Shown: positions 28,993 to 38,819, counted from the first letter of the stretch. The stretch: 64,000 nt of DNA from Gammaproteobacteria bacterium (GCA_029287575.1 JARFQW010000032.1:35355-99354), one strand, 5' to 3'. Notes: generated by a model from the sequence alone, not told the origin. Numbers and translations: made by a program.

Positions 28993-29080
28993 TAGCATCC
29001 TCGTGCTGTCGCTAGGGTCCGATCCGCCCGGGAGCCGGCCTCGGCCAGACGAATTGTGTCAGAAGGACTGCGCCGCGCCC

Positions 29081-30256
29081 ATGTCGACCGAACCGCCACG
29101 AGACTCCCCCGAGGCGCCCGCCGCACCCGGCAGCGCATTGAGCGGGCGTCTGCGCAATGACATTCGGCGCAGCGGGCCGATGCGATTCTCGCGCTTCCTC
29201 GAGCGTGCGCTCTATGCCCCGGGCGAGGGGTACTACGCCGGCGGCGGGCCGGGAATCGGCGCCTCCGGCGACTTTGTCACGGCCCCGGAGATCTCACCGG
29301 TGTTCGCTTCGTGCCTGGCGCGAGGCATTGCGCCGGCGCTGCAGGTCCCGGGGGCTGCCGTGCTCGAGCTGGGCGCGGGGAACGGAACGCTCGCAAAGGA
29401 TCTGTTGATGGCCCTGGAGCGGCTCGGGTGCCTGCCCGAGAGCTATCGAATTCTCGAGGTGAGCGGCGCACTGCGGAATCGGCAGGAGACGCTGATCGGC
29501 GCCCTTCCGGCGCGTGTTGCGTCGAGGGTGACTTGGCTGGACAGCCTGCCGGAGAGCCCGCTCGACGGGGTGATCCTCGCCAACGAGGTCGCCGATGCGC
29601 TCGTTTTCGAAGCCTTCGCCGTAACGGCCGAGGGTCCCCGCTACCGGGGCGTGGCCGACGGCCCCGGCGGCCTGTGCTGGACCGAGCTGCCCGCGGATGC
29701 CGAGCTGTTGAGGTTTGTCGCCGCCGCGGCCGAGGCACGGGGCGAGGCGCTGCCGCCGGTTTATGTGTCCGAATTTCGTCCCCTGCTCGCGCCCTGGGTT
29801 GCGAGCCTGGCCGCTTGTCTTCAGACCGGGGCGATGATCGTCGTGGACTACGGGCTGCCCCGCCGGGAACTCTACAGCGATGACCGCCGTGCCGGCACGC
29901 TGTGCTGTTTTTCCGGCCAGCGCGCGCATCCGGACCCGTTTCGCGCACCGGGCCGGGAGGACATCACTGCCTGGGTGGATTTCACGGCGATCGCGGAGGC
30001 CTTCCACGAGGCGGGCCTGCTGCTGGAGGGTTTCACGACCCAGGCGGCTTACCTGATCGAGAACGGGTACACGGACGCGGTGGCGGAAATAGCCGACACT
30101 GCGTCGCTGGAGGACCGTCTCAGCGCGCTCGCCGCCGCTCGCCGGCTGGTGATGCCGGGAGAGATGGGCGAACGGTTCAGGGTGATTGCCGCGAGCCGGA
30201 ATCTTCGCACCGCGCTGCCCGGGTTTTCCGGGCTCGATCTGACAAGGACGCTTTGA
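29081..30256 (+). CDS. MidA/NDUFAF7-type SAM-dependent methyltransferase
   Basis: A 391-residue class I methyltransferase of the COG1565 family. Motifs: GPMRFSRFLERALYAPGEGYYAGG, then FVTAPEISPVFASCLARGIA, the SAM-binding VLELGAGNGTLAKDLL near residue 95-110, YRILEVSGALRNRQ, and GVILANEVADALV. Mitochondrial NDUFAF7 methylates an arginine of complex I; bacterial members are uncharacterised. The start is set at ATG 29081; AGAAGGA lies about 13 nt upstream. It diverges from the pteridine reductase-like gene and runs into uppP after 4 bp. Confidence 0.85.
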   Translation: MSTEPPRDSPEAPAAPGSALSGRLRNDIRRSGPMRFSRFLERALYAPGEGYYAGGGPGIGASGDFVTAPEISPVFASCLARGIAPALQVPGAAVLELGAGNGTLAKDLLMALERLGCLPESYRILEVSGALRNRQETLIGALPARVASRVTWLDSLPESPLDGVILANEVADALVFEAFAVTAEGPRYRGVADGPGGLCWTELPADAELLRFVAAAAEARGEALPPVYVSEFRPLLAPWVASLAACLQTGAMIVVDYGLPRRELYSDDRRAGTLCCFSGQRAHPDPFRAPGREDITAWVDFTAIAEAFHEAGLLLEGFTTQAAYLIENGYTDAVAEIADTASLEDRLSALAAARRLVMPGEMGERFRVIAASRNLRTALPGFSGLDLTRTL

Positions 30257-30260
30257 CGCC

Positions 30261-31058
30261 ATGGATTTGCTGCACGCCGTCATTCTGGCCGTGGTCCAGG
30301 GATTTACCGAATTCCTGCCGATCTCCAGCTCGGGACACCTTGTGCTTCTCCCGGGTTTTCTGGACTGGGAGGATCAGGGCCTGGCCTTCGATGTGGCCGT
30401 ACATCTGGGTACGCTTGCCGCCGTGGTCTGGTACTTCCGCCACGAGCTCGTGACGATGACCCGCGCGTGGCTGACCAGCGTGCGCGGCGGAGACGGGGGC
30501 CAGGATGCCCGCCTTGCCTGGGCCATTATCTGGGGCACCGTACCGGTGGTGCTCGCCGGGGCCTTCCTGGCCGGACCGGCCATCGACAGCCTCAGGGCGC
30601 CACTGCTCGTCGCGGCCACGACGGGCGGTTTCGGAATACTCCTCTGGCTGGCGGATCGCCGGGGCGCGAAGACACGCGACGAATACAGCCTGCAGTGGTC
30701 GGACGTGATGCTCATCGGCCTGGTCCAGGCGCTGGCCCTGATCCCCGGCACTTCGCGCTCCGGAATCACGATGACAGCGGGGCTGTTGCTGGGTCTGACC
30801 CGGGAGGCGGCGGCACGCTTTTCCTTCTTGCTTGCCATACCGGTGATTCTCGCGGCGGCGGTCTATGAGCTCTGGGACCTGCTGAGCTCGCCGGCGCCGG
30901 ACGACTGGCTGGCGCTGGGTGTCGGCGCGGCGGTCTCCGCGGTCGTTGCGTACGTGACGATTCGCTGGTTCCTGGCGTTTCTCGGCCGCATGGGCATGGC
31001 CCCGTTCGCGATCTACCGTCTGCTGCTGGCCGGCCTTATTCTGGTTTTTGCCGTCTAG
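30261..31058 (+). CDS. uppP: Undecaprenyl-diphosphatase UppP (BacA)
   Basis: A 265-residue integral membrane phosphatase that removes the terminal phosphate of undecaprenyl pyrophosphate to recycle the lipid carrier for peptidoglycan, and gives bacitracin tolerance. Diagnostic motifs are [21 protein letters not shown] near the N-terminus and [15 protein letters not shown] in the middle, with about eight membrane segments. It begins 4 bp after the methyltransferase stop and overlaps the convergent cca gene by 23 bp at its end. Confidence 0.97.
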   Translation: MDLLHAVILAVVQGFTEFLPISSSGHLVLLPGFLDWEDQGLAFDVAVHLGTLAAVVWYFRHELVTMTRAWLTSVRGGDGGQDARLAWAIIWGTVPVVLAGAFLAGPAIDSLRAPLLVAATTGGFGILLWLADRRGAKTRDEYSLQWSDVMLIGLVQALALIPGTSRSGITMTAGLLLGLTREAAARFSFLLAIPVILAAAVYELWDLLSSPAPDDWLALGVGAAVSAVVAYVTIRWFLAFLGRMGMAPFAIYRLLLAGLILVFAV

Positions 31059-32268
31059 ACACGCTGGCCACGGCCTCGCAGCGCGCGGCGCGGATCGTCT
31101 CGCCTATGGTGGCTGGGTCCTCGCGGGACTTCGCCAGCGCCGCGGCGTCGACCTGACGCGCAGCCGCAAGGGCCGTTCGCAGGTAGGCCGCCTGCGGGTA
31201 GGCGCGATCCGCGAAGCCCTTGCGGCCGCGCAGGTCGGCCTCGCAGGCGAGCAGAAACTCATCGAACCGCTCCGGCCGGCGCAGGGCATCGGTGCCCTCC
31301 AGCAGCTTCACGATCGTGCCGGGACGAAGCTCCAGGGCCCGGTGGGACAGGCAGTGATAGCGGGACACGACCATGGCCAGATCGCGCCAGTCGTTGGGTA
31401 TGCGCAGCCGGGCGGCGAGGTCGCGGATGATGGTCACTCCGCGTTCCTCGTGGCCGGCGTGACCCGGCAGCACCTCGGCCGGCGTCGTCCCCTTGCCGAG
31501 ATCGTGCACCAGCACCGCGAAACGGACACGCGGCTGGTCCGAGAGGCCGGCCGCAAGCGCCAGCGCCATCAGAGTGTGCACACCGGTATCGATTTCGGGG
31601 TGCCAGCGAGGCGGCTGGGGCACGCCGAACAGCGCCTCGATCTCCGGAAACACGACGGCCAGCGCGCCGCAGTCCCTGAGCACCTCGATGAACGCCTCCG
31701 GATGCGGAGTGCCCATGGCCCGCCGGGTCTCCTGCCAGACCCGTTCCGGCACGAGGGCGTCAGCCTCGCCCGCCGCCACCATCTGCCGCATCAGGTCCAG
31801 CGTCTCTTCCGCTACCTGGAATCCCGCGTCCCGGAATTCGGCCGCGAAGCGCGCGGTCCGCAGGATCCGCACGGGGTCTTCGACGAATGCGGGCGAAACA
31901 TGGCGCAGCACCCGGGCCTCGAGATCCCGTTGGCCGCCGTGTGGATCGATCAGCCGGCCGTCTCCGGCGCGCGCCATCGCGTTGATGGTGAGGTCGCGGC
32001 GCAAGAGGTCCTCCTCGAGAGACACCTCGGGCGACGCATGGACCTCGAACCCCCGGTAGCCCGGCGCCGTCTTGCGCTCCGTGCGGGCGAGGGCATACTC
32101 CTCGCCGGTTTCGGGATGCAGGAACACCGGAAAGTCGCGACCCACCGGGCGGTATCCGGCGTCCAGCAGGTCATCCGGCCGGCTGCCCACGACCACCCAG
32201 TCGCGCTCCTCGGCGGTACGGCCGAGGAGTTCGTCGCGGACCGCGCCACCCACGAGGAAGATCTCCAT
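31036..32268 (-). CDS. cca: Multifunctional CCA-adding tRNA nucleotidyltransferase
   Basis: A 410-residue class II nucleotidyltransferase that adds or repairs the CCA end of tRNAs. The N-terminal catalytic head has [14 protein letters not shown] and the metal-binding [18 protein letters not shown] and [11 protein letters not shown] follow. The C-terminal half keeps an HD domain ([18 protein letters not shown]), as in E. coli, where it gives 2',3'-cyclic phosphodiesterase and phosphatase activities. ATG 32268 is preferred over in-frame upstream starts because the conserved EIFLVGG begins there. It ends 23 bp inside the convergent uppP gene. Confidence 0.96.
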   Translation of the reverse strand: MEIFLVGGAVRDELLGRTAEERDWVVVGSRPDDLLDAGYRPVGRDFPVFLHPETGEEYALARTERKTAPGYRGFEVHASPEVSLEEDLLRRDLTINAMARAGDGRLIDPHGGQRDLEARVLRHVSPAFVEDPVRILRTARFAAEFRDAGFQVAEETLDLMRQMVAAGEADALVPERVWQETRRAMGTPHPEAFIEVLRDCGALAVVFPEIEALFGVPQPPRWHPEIDTGVHTLMALALAAGLSDQPRVRFAVLVHDLGKGTTPAEVLPGHAGHEERGVTIIRDLAARLRIPNDWRDLAMVVSRYHCLSHRALELRPGTIVKLLEGTDALRRPERFDEFLLACEADLRGRKGFADRAYPQAAYLRTALAAARQVDAAALAKSREDPATIGETIRAARCEAVASVSRRQKPE

Positions 32269-32311
32269 GCCGCGAATTCTACCGCCGAAGGCGCATGCTA
32301 GGCTCTGGTTC

Positions 32312-33394
32312 ATGGGGCACAAAACCCGCGCCGTTCTCGCCACCCTGGCGCTCGCCGTGGGGTCTACGGGGCTGGCGGGCTGCGGCTACTACGGCCAGGC
32401 AGTCCGCGGCCACATGGACCTGGTCAGCCGCAGCCGGCCCATCGACGACGTCATCGACGACCCGGAGACCTCGCCCGCCCTGGCCGAGCGTCTCAGGCTC
32501 GTGCTCGAGGCGCGGCGCTTCGCGTTCGATGAACTGGGCCTTCCGGACAACGGCAGCTATCTGCAGTATGCGGACCTGGAACGCCGGTTCGTCGTCTGGA
32601 ATGTGTTTGCCGCGCCGGTGGACTCGCTGACGCCGAGGCAATGGTGTTTCCCGGTGGCGGGCTGCGTGGTCTACCGGGGCTACTTCCGGGAGGACGCGGC
32701 CCGCAGCTATGCCCGCGGTCTCGAGGAAGAGGGTTTCGACGTGCACGTCGGCGGCGCATCCGCCTATTCGACCGTAGGGTGGTTCAAGGACCCGGTGGTC
32801 AGCACCATGCTGACCAGCAATGACGGGCGTCTCGTGGGACTGCTGTTCCACGAACTGGCCCATCAGCGGCTCTATGTGAAGGACCACTCGGAGTTCAACG
32901 AGGCCTTTGCCAGCCTGGTGGAGGAAGAGGGCGTGCGCCGATGGTTCGCGGCCCGGGGCGGCGAGGAAGGCTGGGCGGCGTGGCGAGCCCGCCGCGCGCG
33001 GGACGCGGCGGTACAGGGCCTGCTGGAACAGACCCGCGCGGAACTCGCCGCGCTGTACGCGGACCCGCCGGATCCGCTGCGCCTCCATGCCGACAAGCAA
33101 GCGGTCTTCGACACGCTGCGCGAACGCTACCGGGCCATCAGCTCGGACTGGCCCGACACGGCGGGCTACGATGCCTGGTTTGCCGCCGAATGGAACAACG
33201 CCCGCCTGGTTCCCGTGGGGACCTACCGGCGGCTGGTGCCCGCGTTTCGGGCACTGCTGCGTGAGGAAGGCGGTGACCTGGCCCGGTTCTACGAGCGCTG
33301 TGAGTCGCTGGGAGAGCTGCCGGGATCCGAGCGCGATGCCGAACTCGCCCGATTGCTGGCACTGGCGCCCGGAGTCCCGGGGACCACCCGGTGA
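32312..33394 (+). CDS. Zinc aminopeptidase-like lipoprotein (HEXXH, COG4324 type)
   Basis: A 360-residue exported protein. The N-terminus is a lipoprotein signal ([24 protein letters not shown]; Cys25). It starts with the phrase [23 protein letters not shown] typical of a conserved putative aminopeptidase family, and contains a zinc site, HELAH, near residue 190, with the third ligand probably in [13 protein letters not shown]. Two Cys (WCFPVAGCV) may form a disulfide. ATG 32312 is chosen for the signal peptide. It is divergent from cca and its 3' end overlaps the convergent epimerase-like gene by 106 bp. Confidence 0.82.
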   Translation: MGHKTRAVLATLALAVGSTGLAGCGYYGQAVRGHMDLVSRSRPIDDVIDDPETSPALAERLRLVLEARRFAFDELGLPDNGSYLQYADLERRFVVWNVFAAPVDSLTPRQWCFPVAGCVVYRGYFREDAARSYARGLEEEGFDVHVGGASAYSTVGWFKDPVVSTMLTSNDGRLVGLLFHELAHQRLYVKDHSEFNEAFASLVEEEGVRRWFAARGGEEGWAAWRARRARDAAVQGLLEQTRAELAALYADPPDPLRLHADKQAVFDTLRERYRAISSDWPDTAGYDAWFAAEWNNARLVPVGTYRRLVPAFRALLREEGGDLARFYERCESLGELPGSERDAELARLLALAPGVPGTTR

Positions 33395-34311
33395 GGCGGC
33401 GCCAGGTAGGCGGGTGCAATGGCTTCCAGCGGCGTGGGCTGCACGTCCAGGGCCCGCAAGCCCGGCGCCTCTTTCTCGCAAATGCTGTGCACCGTAAGCG
33501 AGCGAAAATTGTCCGTGGAAAACGGCTTGCCGGGCACGTAGTCCATCATCGCCGCCTGCATGCGGGCGAGACCATCCGGCAGGCCGATGATTTTGGGGCG
33601 GCGCCCGGACCAGCGGGCGATGAGGGTCACGAGCTCCTTCAGGGAGTAGACCCGGGGTCCGCACAGCTGGTAGGTGACGCCCGCGGATTCGGCCCGGTCC
33701 AGGGCGTGGGCCATAGCGGTGGCCACATCGGTGACGAAGACCGGCGCGAATCGGGCGTTCGGACGTGCCAGCGGCAGTACGGGCAGGGTCCTGAGCAGCG
33801 ATCTGAAGCGTTCGATGAAACCGTCGCCCCGCCCGAACACGACCGACGGTCGAAAGATGGTCCAGAGCAATCCTGCGCCGGCTTCCTGGCGGATGTGGTC
33901 CTCGGCTTCTCCCTTCGAGCGCAGATAATGGCTTGCGCCGTTGGCCGCGTCCGCGCGCAGGGCGCTCATGTGGAGAAATCGCTCGATGCCCCGGTCGTTG
34001 CAGACCGCGACGACCCGGCGGGTCAGTTCGCCGTGGGCGGCCCGGAAACCGGCGCCGTCACGGCCCTTCTCGTTGAGTATGCCGACGAGATTGATCACCG
34101 TATCGCAGCCCTCGAGGGCCTGATGCAGATCCAGGGCATCGTAGGGATCGCATTCCAGCAGGCGCAGGCCGGGCAGGACGAGCAGATCCCGGTGCCGCTC
34201 CCGGCTGCGGGTCAGGGCGATCACATCGTGACCGTCCCGGACCAGCCGGGCCAGTACGTGTCGGCCGATGAAACCCGTGCCGCCGAGAACGGCGATAGTG
34301 CGCTTGGACAT
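33289..34311 (-). CDS. NAD(P)-binding epimerase-like protein, NDUFA9 type
   Basis: A 340-residue atypical SDR. The N-terminal GGTGFIGRHV dinucleotide motif and DTVINLVGIL, SALRADAANGASHYLRSKGEAE and FRPSVVFGRGD segments match the complex-I NDUFA9-like family. The classical YxxxK is present as YLRSK. Members bind NADPH and in mitochondria are a structural subunit of complex I; bacterial relatives are of unknown role. The low-complexity last 30 residues (Ser/Pro/Arg-rich) are encoded antisense to the end of the aminopeptidase gene. Confidence 0.85.
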   Translation of the reverse strand: MSKRTIAVLGGTGFIGRHVLARLVRDGHDVIALTRSRERHRDLLVLPGLRLLECDPYDALDLHQALEGCDTVINLVGILNEKGRDGAGFRAAHGELTRRVVAVCNDRGIERFLHMSALRADAANGASHYLRSKGEAEDHIRQEAGAGLLWTIFRPSVVFGRGDGFIERFRSLLRTLPVLPLARPNARFAPVFVTDVATAMAHALDRAESAGVTYQLCGPRVYSLKELVTLIARWSGRRPKIIGLPDGLARMQAAMMDYVPGKPFSTDNFRSLTVHSICEKEAPGLRALDVQPTPLEAIAPAYLAPPHRVVPGTPGASASNRASSASRSDPGSSPSDSQRS

Positions 34312-34383
34312 CGCTTCGCGTCCGAGTCGAAAGGAGGAGCGGGCCCGCAGTATAGACGACCGCCCGGTGCGCTCCGGAAACTT

Positions 34384-36318
34384 TCAGCCGCCGCCGGTGG
34401 GCTTGACCGGCGGCATGACCTCGGCGAGCCGCCGCGTGCGCTCGTTCATTCGCCAGTGGAATACCGCCTCGGCGGCGAGGACCCGGCGGACATAGCCGCG
34501 GGTTTCCGAATAGGGAACGGTTTCGACCCAGATGTCCGCGGGTAGCTGGGCGTCTTTTGGCAGCCAGCGCTCCACGCGATGCGGCCCGGCGTTGTACGCG
34601 GCCGTCGCGAGCACCCGGTTCTGGCCGAACCGGTTGAGCATGTCGCCCAGGTAGCGGGTCCCCAGCGTGATGTTCGAGGCCGGGTCCCTGAGCGTCTGGA
34701 CGCCCCGGTAGGGCATGCGTGCCGCCCGGGCAGTCCGCTTGCCGGTGTCCGGCATGAGCTGCATGAGTCCGATCGCGCCGGCGCTCGAGGCGACGTCGGG
34801 CATGAACAGGCTCTCGCTGCGGGCGATCCCGTAGGCCCAGGGAGCCGGAATGCGCGCAGCCGTGCTTTTCTGTTCGAACCATTGCCGCCAGGGCAGCGGA
34901 TAGCGGATCTCCAGGTCATTGGCCAGCCCGGTCTTCGATGCGGTGGCAATCGCCCGGGAATGCCAGCCCCAGCGGTGCGCCACAATCGATGCCTGGGCCT
35001 TTTCCGCGTCGTTCAGTGTGGCCAGGGCCCGCCGCCATTCCCGGCGACCCCGATAGTTGAAACCGGTAAAAAAGTATTCCCGGGCGCGGAGGATGTCCCG
35101 CCGTGTCTCGAGTTCCTCGATGAGGGCTTCGTCCGGAACCGCTTCGGCGTGCCGCCACTGGTAGTCCGCGCCGATCCGGTCGGCCGCCAGGAATGCGTGA
35201 TAGCCGCGGTGTCCGGCCAGGTCCTCGTAGAGAACCCGCGCTGCGGCTTCGTCTCCCGAGGCCTCCATGGCCCGGGCCTGCCAGAACGTCCGCCCGTCCT
35301 GGTCACCGTCGATTCCGTCGGGCAGGTCTTCCAGGTACAAAGCGGCGCCGGTCCAGTCCTGGTCCCGCAGGGCGAGCCGGAAACGCCAGACGCGAACGTC
35401 ATCGTCAACCGCCGAATCCGGCAGCGCCGACAGCAGGCCCCGGCCCATCGCCAGATGGCGCCACGCATGAATCAGCGCGATGCGGCGCTGGACCGCGTCG
35501 GCAGCGTCTCCGCTGAGCCCAAGCCGACTGTCATAGCGTTCCCAGAGCGCGGCGGCTCTCGCCGGATCGCGGCTGGCCAGGCGTTTGAGCCCGTAAAGCA
35601 TGAGCGCCCGGTCATCGCTGCCGGAGCCCTCCAGCCGGGCCAGGCGGCGGGCCGGGTCGGCGTGCATGCCGGCCCAGGTTTCTACCCGCGCCTTCTCGCC
35701 GGCAGGGCCTGAGCGCGCCAGGTAGCGCGCCAGCTGAAACTGACCGGCCTCCAGGGCCAGCGAGGTCCGTTCGGTCACGTGCTCCGGAGCCAGCGCTCCA
35801 GTGTCTTTCAGCCAGGCAAAAACCGGATCGCAGGCCGACGGCTGGCTGTATGGCGACAGCCAGACCGCAATGCCGTCGTCCACCACGCCCTGGGTTCGTT
35901 CCAGACGGATCCGCGCTTCGAGCGCATTGCAGTGAAACACCGTCGAGTCGCCATCGGCAAAGTGGGCTTCGTAGACCTCGAGGAACGTCTCCCAGCGGCC
36001 GCGGCGGGCAAGAGACTCCGCCCAGGCCTTCCGCAATCCCGGCGTGAATCCCAGGTCGGGATAGGCGGCGAGAAACTCGGCTACTTCTGCGTCGGGTACG
36101 CGGCCAAGCCGGTTGCGCAGCCATCCGGCGCGCAGATCCGGATACAGCGGGTAGTCTTCGAGCTGGCTGAGCCACGGTTCGACGCGGGCCCAGTTGCCGG
36201 ACTCCGCCTGCATGATGGCTTTTCGAAATGCCGAGCGCTGCGCGTCGAGATCAGTCGCCGATACAGCGCCTGCCCAGAACAACAACAGCCCCAGCGTCCA
36301 GTAGACAAACCGCTCCAT
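34384..36318 (-). CDS. slt: Soluble lytic murein transglycosylase Slt
   Basis: A 644-residue periplasmic enzyme, about the size of E. coli Slt70. Signal peptide (VYWTLGLLLFWAGAVSA), then a long alpha-superhelical domain of tetratricopeptide-like repeats (WLRNRLGRVP, RRWRAL-type helices), and a C-terminal lysozyme-like domain with catalytic Glu in ARSESLF near residue 510, followed by SAGAIGLMQLMPDT and LATAAYNAGPHRVERW. It cleaves the glycan strand forming 1,6-anhydromuramic acid. ATG 36318 gives the clean signal peptide. Transcribed from the promoter described at 36377-36404, divergent from the TauE gene. Confidence 0.95.
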   Translation of the reverse strand: MERFVYWTLGLLLFWAGAVSATDLDAQRSAFRKAIMQAESGNWARVEPWLSQLEDYPLYPDLRAGWLRNRLGRVPDAEVAEFLAAYPDLGFTPGLRKAWAESLARRGRWETFLEVYEAHFADGDSTVFHCNALEARIRLERTQGVVDDGIAVWLSPYSQPSACDPVFAWLKDTGALAPEHVTERTSLALEAGQFQLARYLARSGPAGEKARVETWAGMHADPARRLARLEGSGSDDRALMLYGLKRLASRDPARAAALWERYDSRLGLSGDAADAVQRRIALIHAWRHLAMGRGLLSALPDSAVDDDVRVWRFRLALRDQDWTGAALYLEDLPDGIDGDQDGRTFWQARAMEASGDEAAARVLYEDLAGHRGYHAFLAADRIGADYQWRHAEAVPDEALIEELETRRDILRAREYFFTGFNYRGRREWRRALATLNDAEKAQASIVAHRWGWHSRAIATASKTGLANDLEIRYPLPWRQWFEQKSTAARIPAPWAYGIARSESLFMPDVASSAGAIGLMQLMPDTGKRTARAARMPYRGVQTLRDPASNITLGTRYLGDMLNRFGQNRVLATAAYNAGPHRVERWLPKDAQLPADIWVETVPYSETRGYVRRVLAAEAVFHWRMNERTRRLAEVMPPVKPTGGG

Positions 36319-36376
36319 GCGCTTTTTCGGTATTCCGTTTTTGTTAGGGTTGCCCGGCATGTCACCGGGAGGCCCT

Positions 36377-36404
36377 ATTATGTCCAATCTGCGCCGATGC
36401 TCAA
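36377..36404 (-). promoter_or_regulatory. Sigma-70-type promoter of slt
   Basis: Minus strand: -35 TTGAGC (36399-36404), 16-bp spacer, -10 CATAAT (36377-36382, five of six matches to consensus). The start of transcription would be about 50 bp before the slt ATG. It lies in the 107-bp divergent region shared with the TauE-type gene. Confidence 0.5.
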
Positions 36405-36425
36405 TGCGCTGGGTCACACTTCAGC

Positions 36426-37235
36426 TTGGATAGCGGCGCCGCGATCTGGCTGTATCCGCTGATCGGGGCAGCGTCAGGAATTCTGGCGGGTTTGTTCGGC
36501 ATCGGCGGCGGTCTGTTGATCGTCCCGGCACTGGTGGCTGTGTTCGCCTTAGCCGGCAGCGCCGTGCCGGACGCCCTGGCAGTGCATGTGGCCATCGGCA
36601 CGTCCCTGGCGGTGATCGTCGTGACGTCGGTCTCGAGCATTGCCGCTCACCACCGTCGCGACTCCGTGGCATGGCCGGCCGTGTGGCGCCTGGTTCCCGG
36701 CATCCTGGCGGGAGGATTCATCGGCGCGCGGATAGCCGACGCGCTCGCGCGAAATCCGTTGCAGGCCATCTTCGGTGTCCTGGCGATCCTGCTGGCCCTG
36801 TGGATGGCGTTTGGTCGGCCGCCACCGCCGGAAGGCCGCCGGGTGGGCCCGCTGATCTGGTTCCCCGTGGGTGTGGTCGTCGGGACCATATCGGCCCTGG
36901 TCGGTATCGGTGGCGGCGTCATGACCGTGTCCTGGCTGACCTGGCAGGGCACTCCCATCCACCGGGCCGTCGGTACCGGAGCGGCCTGCACGCTCCCCGT
37001 GGCGTTGGCCGGTGCGGCCGGATTCATGCTGACCGGGGCGGACGTACCGGATCTGCCCAGTGGATCCGTCGGCTATGTGTATTTTCCCGCCGCGATCGGG
37101 ATTTCGCTCGCCAGCGCGCTGACAGCGCCCCTGGGGGCGCGTCTGGCCCACGCCCTGCCGGTCAAGCAGCTCAGGCGCGCCTTTGCGATTCTCCTGGCGG
37201 TCGTGGGCCTTAGGATGGTGATCGGCGCTACGTAG
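36426..37235 (+). CDS. TauE/SafE family sulfite or sulfur-anion exporter
   Basis: A 269-residue inner-membrane protein with eight hydrophobic segments in two repeats, the DUF81/TauE family layout. Both halves carry the glycine-rich signature: GLFGIGGGLLIVPAL near residue 25 and ALVGIGGGVMTVSWL near residue 160. Related proteins export sulfite, sulfoacetate or thiosulfate-type anions, or take up organic anions. No in-frame ATG exists upstream, so the start is the TTG at 36426; its ribosome site is weak, and this choice is uncertain. No sulfur gene is adjacent. Confidence 0.78.
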   Translation: MDSGAAIWLYPLIGAASGILAGLFGIGGGLLIVPALVAVFALAGSAVPDALAVHVAIGTSLAVIVVTSVSSIAAHHRRDSVAWPAVWRLVPGILAGGFIGARIADALARNPLQAIFGVLAILLALWMAFGRPPPPEGRRVGPLIWFPVGVVVGTISALVGIGGGVMTVSWLTWQGTPIHRAVGTGAACTLPVALAGAAGFMLTGADVPDLPSGSVGYVYFPAAIGISLASALTAPLGARLAHALPVKQLRRAFAILLAVVGLRMVIGAT

Positions 37236-37261
37236 GGCCCGCCTTGGGTCGAGGCGGCCGC

Positions 37262-37294
37262 AAAAAAGCAGGCCGGGCGTTGCCGCCCGGCCTG
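37262..37294 (-). terminator. Rho-independent terminator after the DegP/Q-type gene
   Basis: An 11-bp perfect stem (CAGGCCGGGCG, 37269-37279; CGCCCGGCCTG, 37284-37294) with a TTGC loop, followed on the minus strand by TTTTTT. It lies 35 bp past the protease stop codon. The convergent TauE-type gene ends 27 bp to the left. Confidence 0.9.
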
Positions 37295-37328
37295 TGCCAC
37301 GGGGCGCTCTCTCGAGCCGGCATTTCCG

Positions 37329-38711
37329 CTACCGGATCGGCAGCAGCAGCGCGGAGTTGCCGCGCCGGATGTTCAGGAGCAACGAGCTGCTGCCTTCGGC
37401 GGCGTCGCGGAACTCGGCAACGGTCCGGACGCGCTCGCGGTTCACCGCGATGATCACATCGCCGGTCCGCAGGCCCTGGCGGGATGCCGGACTCTGCTCG
37501 GCAATAGCGCTGACGCGAACGCCGTCGACGCCGTTGGAGTCCGACTCCCCGGCCGTGACGCTCTCGAACTCGGCGCCCTCCAGGCCGGGATGCAGATCCA
37601 CCGCCGCGACCTGCTCGTCCTGGGTCTGTCCGCCCAGGGTTGCCTTAATCTTGCGCTCCCTGCCTTCGCGGATGACCACGAGCCTGACCTCGTCACCGGC
37701 GCGCTGGAGCCCGATGGCGTTGCGCAGCTCCGCCGCCGAGTCCACCGGCTTGCCGTTGACCGAGATGATGATGTCGCCGACTTCCAGGCCGGCCTGCTGG
37801 GCCGCGGAGCCGTCGAGGATCTGGGAGACCAGGGCGCCCTGGGTTTCATCAACCCCGTAGGCCTCGGCGATATCCGGAGTCACCGTGTAGATATTGACTC
37901 CGAGCAAGCCGCGGCGGACCTCGCCGAACTCCACGATCTGGTCCATGATCGAGCTGGCCATGTTCGAGGGGATCGCGAAGCCGATGCCGATGTTGCCGCC
38001 GGTGCGGCTGAGGATGGCCGTGTTGATGCCGACGAGCTCGCCCCTGAGATTGATCAGCGCGCCGCCGGAGTTGCCAGGGTTGATAGAGGCATCGGTCTGA
38101 ATGAAATCCTCGTAGCCGTCCGGATTGATGCCCGAGCGGCCGAGTCCGCTGATGATGCCGGAGGTGACCGAGTGACCCAGACCGAAGGGGTTGCCGATCG
38201 CCACCACGAAATCACCGACTTCGGCGACCTCGGAATTGGCGAGCTTGATGTCGGTGAGGTCGTCCGCATCGATCTTGATGACGGCCACATCCGAGCCCGG
38301 ATCGGAGCCCACGATGGTCGCGTCGTAGGTGCGCTCGTCCTGCAGGGTCACGGTGATCTCTTCCGCGGAGTCGATGACGTGATGATTGGTGAGGATGTAG
38401 CCCTCGCGAGCGTCCACGATGACGCCGGAGCCCGCGCTCTGAGTCTGCCGGCGCTGGGGCGAATCCGGCATATCGAAGAAGCGCCGGAAAAACGGGTCGT
38501 TCATGAACGGGTGCTGCTGCACTTCCACACTGCCGCGGGTGCCGATGTTGACGACCGCGGGCGCCGCGTCCTTGATGAGCGGAGCCAGTGACGGGAGTTT
38601 TTCCCCGTTGACCATGGACGGTAGCTGCGCGTGAGCAGCCGGCGGCTGGAACAGTGCCGCCACGAATACGGCCGCGACCGCGGCTACCGAAAATCGCAAA
38701 AACTGGGTCAT
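37329..38711 (-). CDS. Do/DegP-DegQ family periplasmic serine endoprotease
   Basis: A 460-residue periplasmic HtrA-type protease. Signal peptide 1-28 (AAVAAVFVAALF...AHA). The chymotrypsin-like domain has His111 (NHHVID), Asp141 (GSDVAVIKI) and Ser215 (INPGNSGG), and the PFFRRFFD segment of the regulatory loop. Two PDZ domains follow: GLLGVNIYTVTPD...GSAAQQAGLEVGDIIISVNGKPV and the C-terminal SPASRQGLRTGDVIIAVN. It degrades misfolded envelope proteins. ATG 38711 has AAGGGA upstream and begins the signal peptide. Length and double PDZ are typical of MucD/DegQ; which subgroup is not decided here. Confidence 0.95.
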   Translation of the reverse strand: MTQFLRFSVAAVAAVFVAALFQPPAAHAQLPSMVNGEKLPSLAPLIKDAAPAVVNIGTRGSVEVQQHPFMNDPFFRRFFDMPDSPQRRQTQSAGSGVIVDAREGYILTNHHVIDSAEEITVTLQDERTYDATIVGSDPGSDVAVIKIDADDLTDIKLANSEVAEVGDFVVAIGNPFGLGHSVTSGIISGLGRSGINPDGYEDFIQTDASINPGNSGGALINLRGELVGINTAILSRTGGNIGIGFAIPSNMASSIMDQIVEFGEVRRGLLGVNIYTVTPDIAEAYGVDETQGALVSQILDGSAAQQAGLEVGDIIISVNGKPVDSAAELRNAIGLQRAGDEVRLVVIREGRERKIKATLGGQTQDEQVAAVDLHPGLEGAEFESVTAGESDSNGVDGVRVSAIAEQSPASRQGLRTGDVIIAVNRERVRTVAEFRDAAEGSSSLLLNIRRGNSALLLPIR

Positions 38712-38784
38712 GTGGATTCCCTTGCTTTCAAAATCAGGCGGTACGGGGGGCACTCATCGCCCGAGTCATCGGATTCGACGTCAA

Positions 38785-38819
38785 GACCAAAACGGAGGCG
38801 GGAAAGCTCCCGCCTCCGT
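38785..38819 (-). terminator. Rho-independent terminator after hsp20
   Basis: A 12-bp perfect stem (ACGGAGGCGGGA, 38792-38803; TCCCGCCTCCGT, 38808-38819) with an AAGC loop, followed on the minus strand by TTTTGG. It lies 36 bp beyond the hsp20 stop and separates it from the DegP/Q-type gene. Confidence 0.85.
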
